This document shows positions 5,356 to 5,419 of a DNA stretch of 5,419 nucleotides, in pieces. Numbering within the stretch: position 1 is the stretch's first letter; the number at the start of each line of letters is the position of its first letter. Under the pieces are notes generated by a model that worked only from the letters and a program-made list of their open reading frames with translations, made no database searches and had not been told where the DNA came from. Position numbers and translations under genes: made by a program. The stretch comes from JBGOUV01 sp041477815 (GTDB lineage: Bacteria > Acidobacteriota > Terriglobia > Bryobacterales > JACQDG01). The stretch lies in NCBI GenBank assembly GCA_041477815.1, contig JBGOUV010000436.1:1-5419 (forward strand). The letters run 5' to 3'.

Positions 5356-5419
5356 GGCTTTCTTCCGCTGCACAACCTCCTTTCTTTGGGGTGTAAGGAT
5401 TTCGAGTTGCTGTACCAGG
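5356..5419. other. Sequence after the truncated patatin-like gene
   Basis: These last 64 bases hold no recognisable gene or site. One forward frame stays open to the edge (beginning YEAFFRCTTSFLWG) but it is too short to assign and does not resemble the missing part of a patatin domain. Confidence 0.3.

Noticed and set aside
4824..5396. 190-codon plus-strand frame overlapping the patatin-like gene
   Set aside because: It is Arg/Pro/Ser-rich with no domain; the overlapping frame from 4954 has a near-perfect Shine-Dalgarno and patatin motifs.

Overview
The window is GC-rich bacterial chromosomal DNA carrying four substantial protein genes, one partial gene cut by the left edge, and one long structured intergenic stretch. 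No rRNA, tRNA, CRISPR array or intact mobile element is visible. Several uroporphyrinogen-decarboxylase (UroD)-superfamily methyltransferase paralogues beside an ACS-type MFS transporter and a patatin-like gene would suit a soil or sediment bacterium with a large catabolic genome. An acidobacterium of the Solibacter/Bryobacter type is my guess, but nothing in the window proves the phylum.

Layout. Bases 1-502 (minus) hold the N-terminal 167 codons of a UroD-like protein running off the left edge. A 52-bp divergent spacer (503-554) separates it from an ACS/hexuronate-type MFS transporter (555-1844, plus). The transporter runs tail-to-tail into a second UroD-like gene (1813-3069, minus), and the two reading frames overlap by 32 bp. 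Bases 3070-3578 carry no convincing protein gene. From about 3195 to 3440 there is a dense chain of inverted repeats, including a perfect 22-bp palindrome, which may be the 5' remnant of a group II intron or another structured element. A possible 17-residue leader ORF (3579-3632) ends in an ATGA overlap with the third UroD-superfamily gene (3629-4648, plus). That gene closely resembles methylcobalamin:coenzyme M methyltransferases (MtaA/MtbA). A 305-bp spacer with a good sigma-70-like promoter leads to a patatin-like phospholipase gene (4954-5355) that stops after 133 codons and appears truncated.

How it may work together. The three UroD-superfamily proteins lack the HemE N-terminal signature where it can be checked and are probably not heme-synthesis decarboxylases. 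Two complete copies carry an H-x-C zinc-type motif. The third ligand is Cys in the MtaA-like protein and appears to be His in the 1813-3069 protein. With the organic-anion transporter, the most economical inference is uptake of a methylated or sugar-acid-like compound followed by corrinoid-linked methyl transfer. No corrinoid protein or reductive activase lies in the window, so this is a hypothesis. The patatin-like gene looks functionally unrelated.
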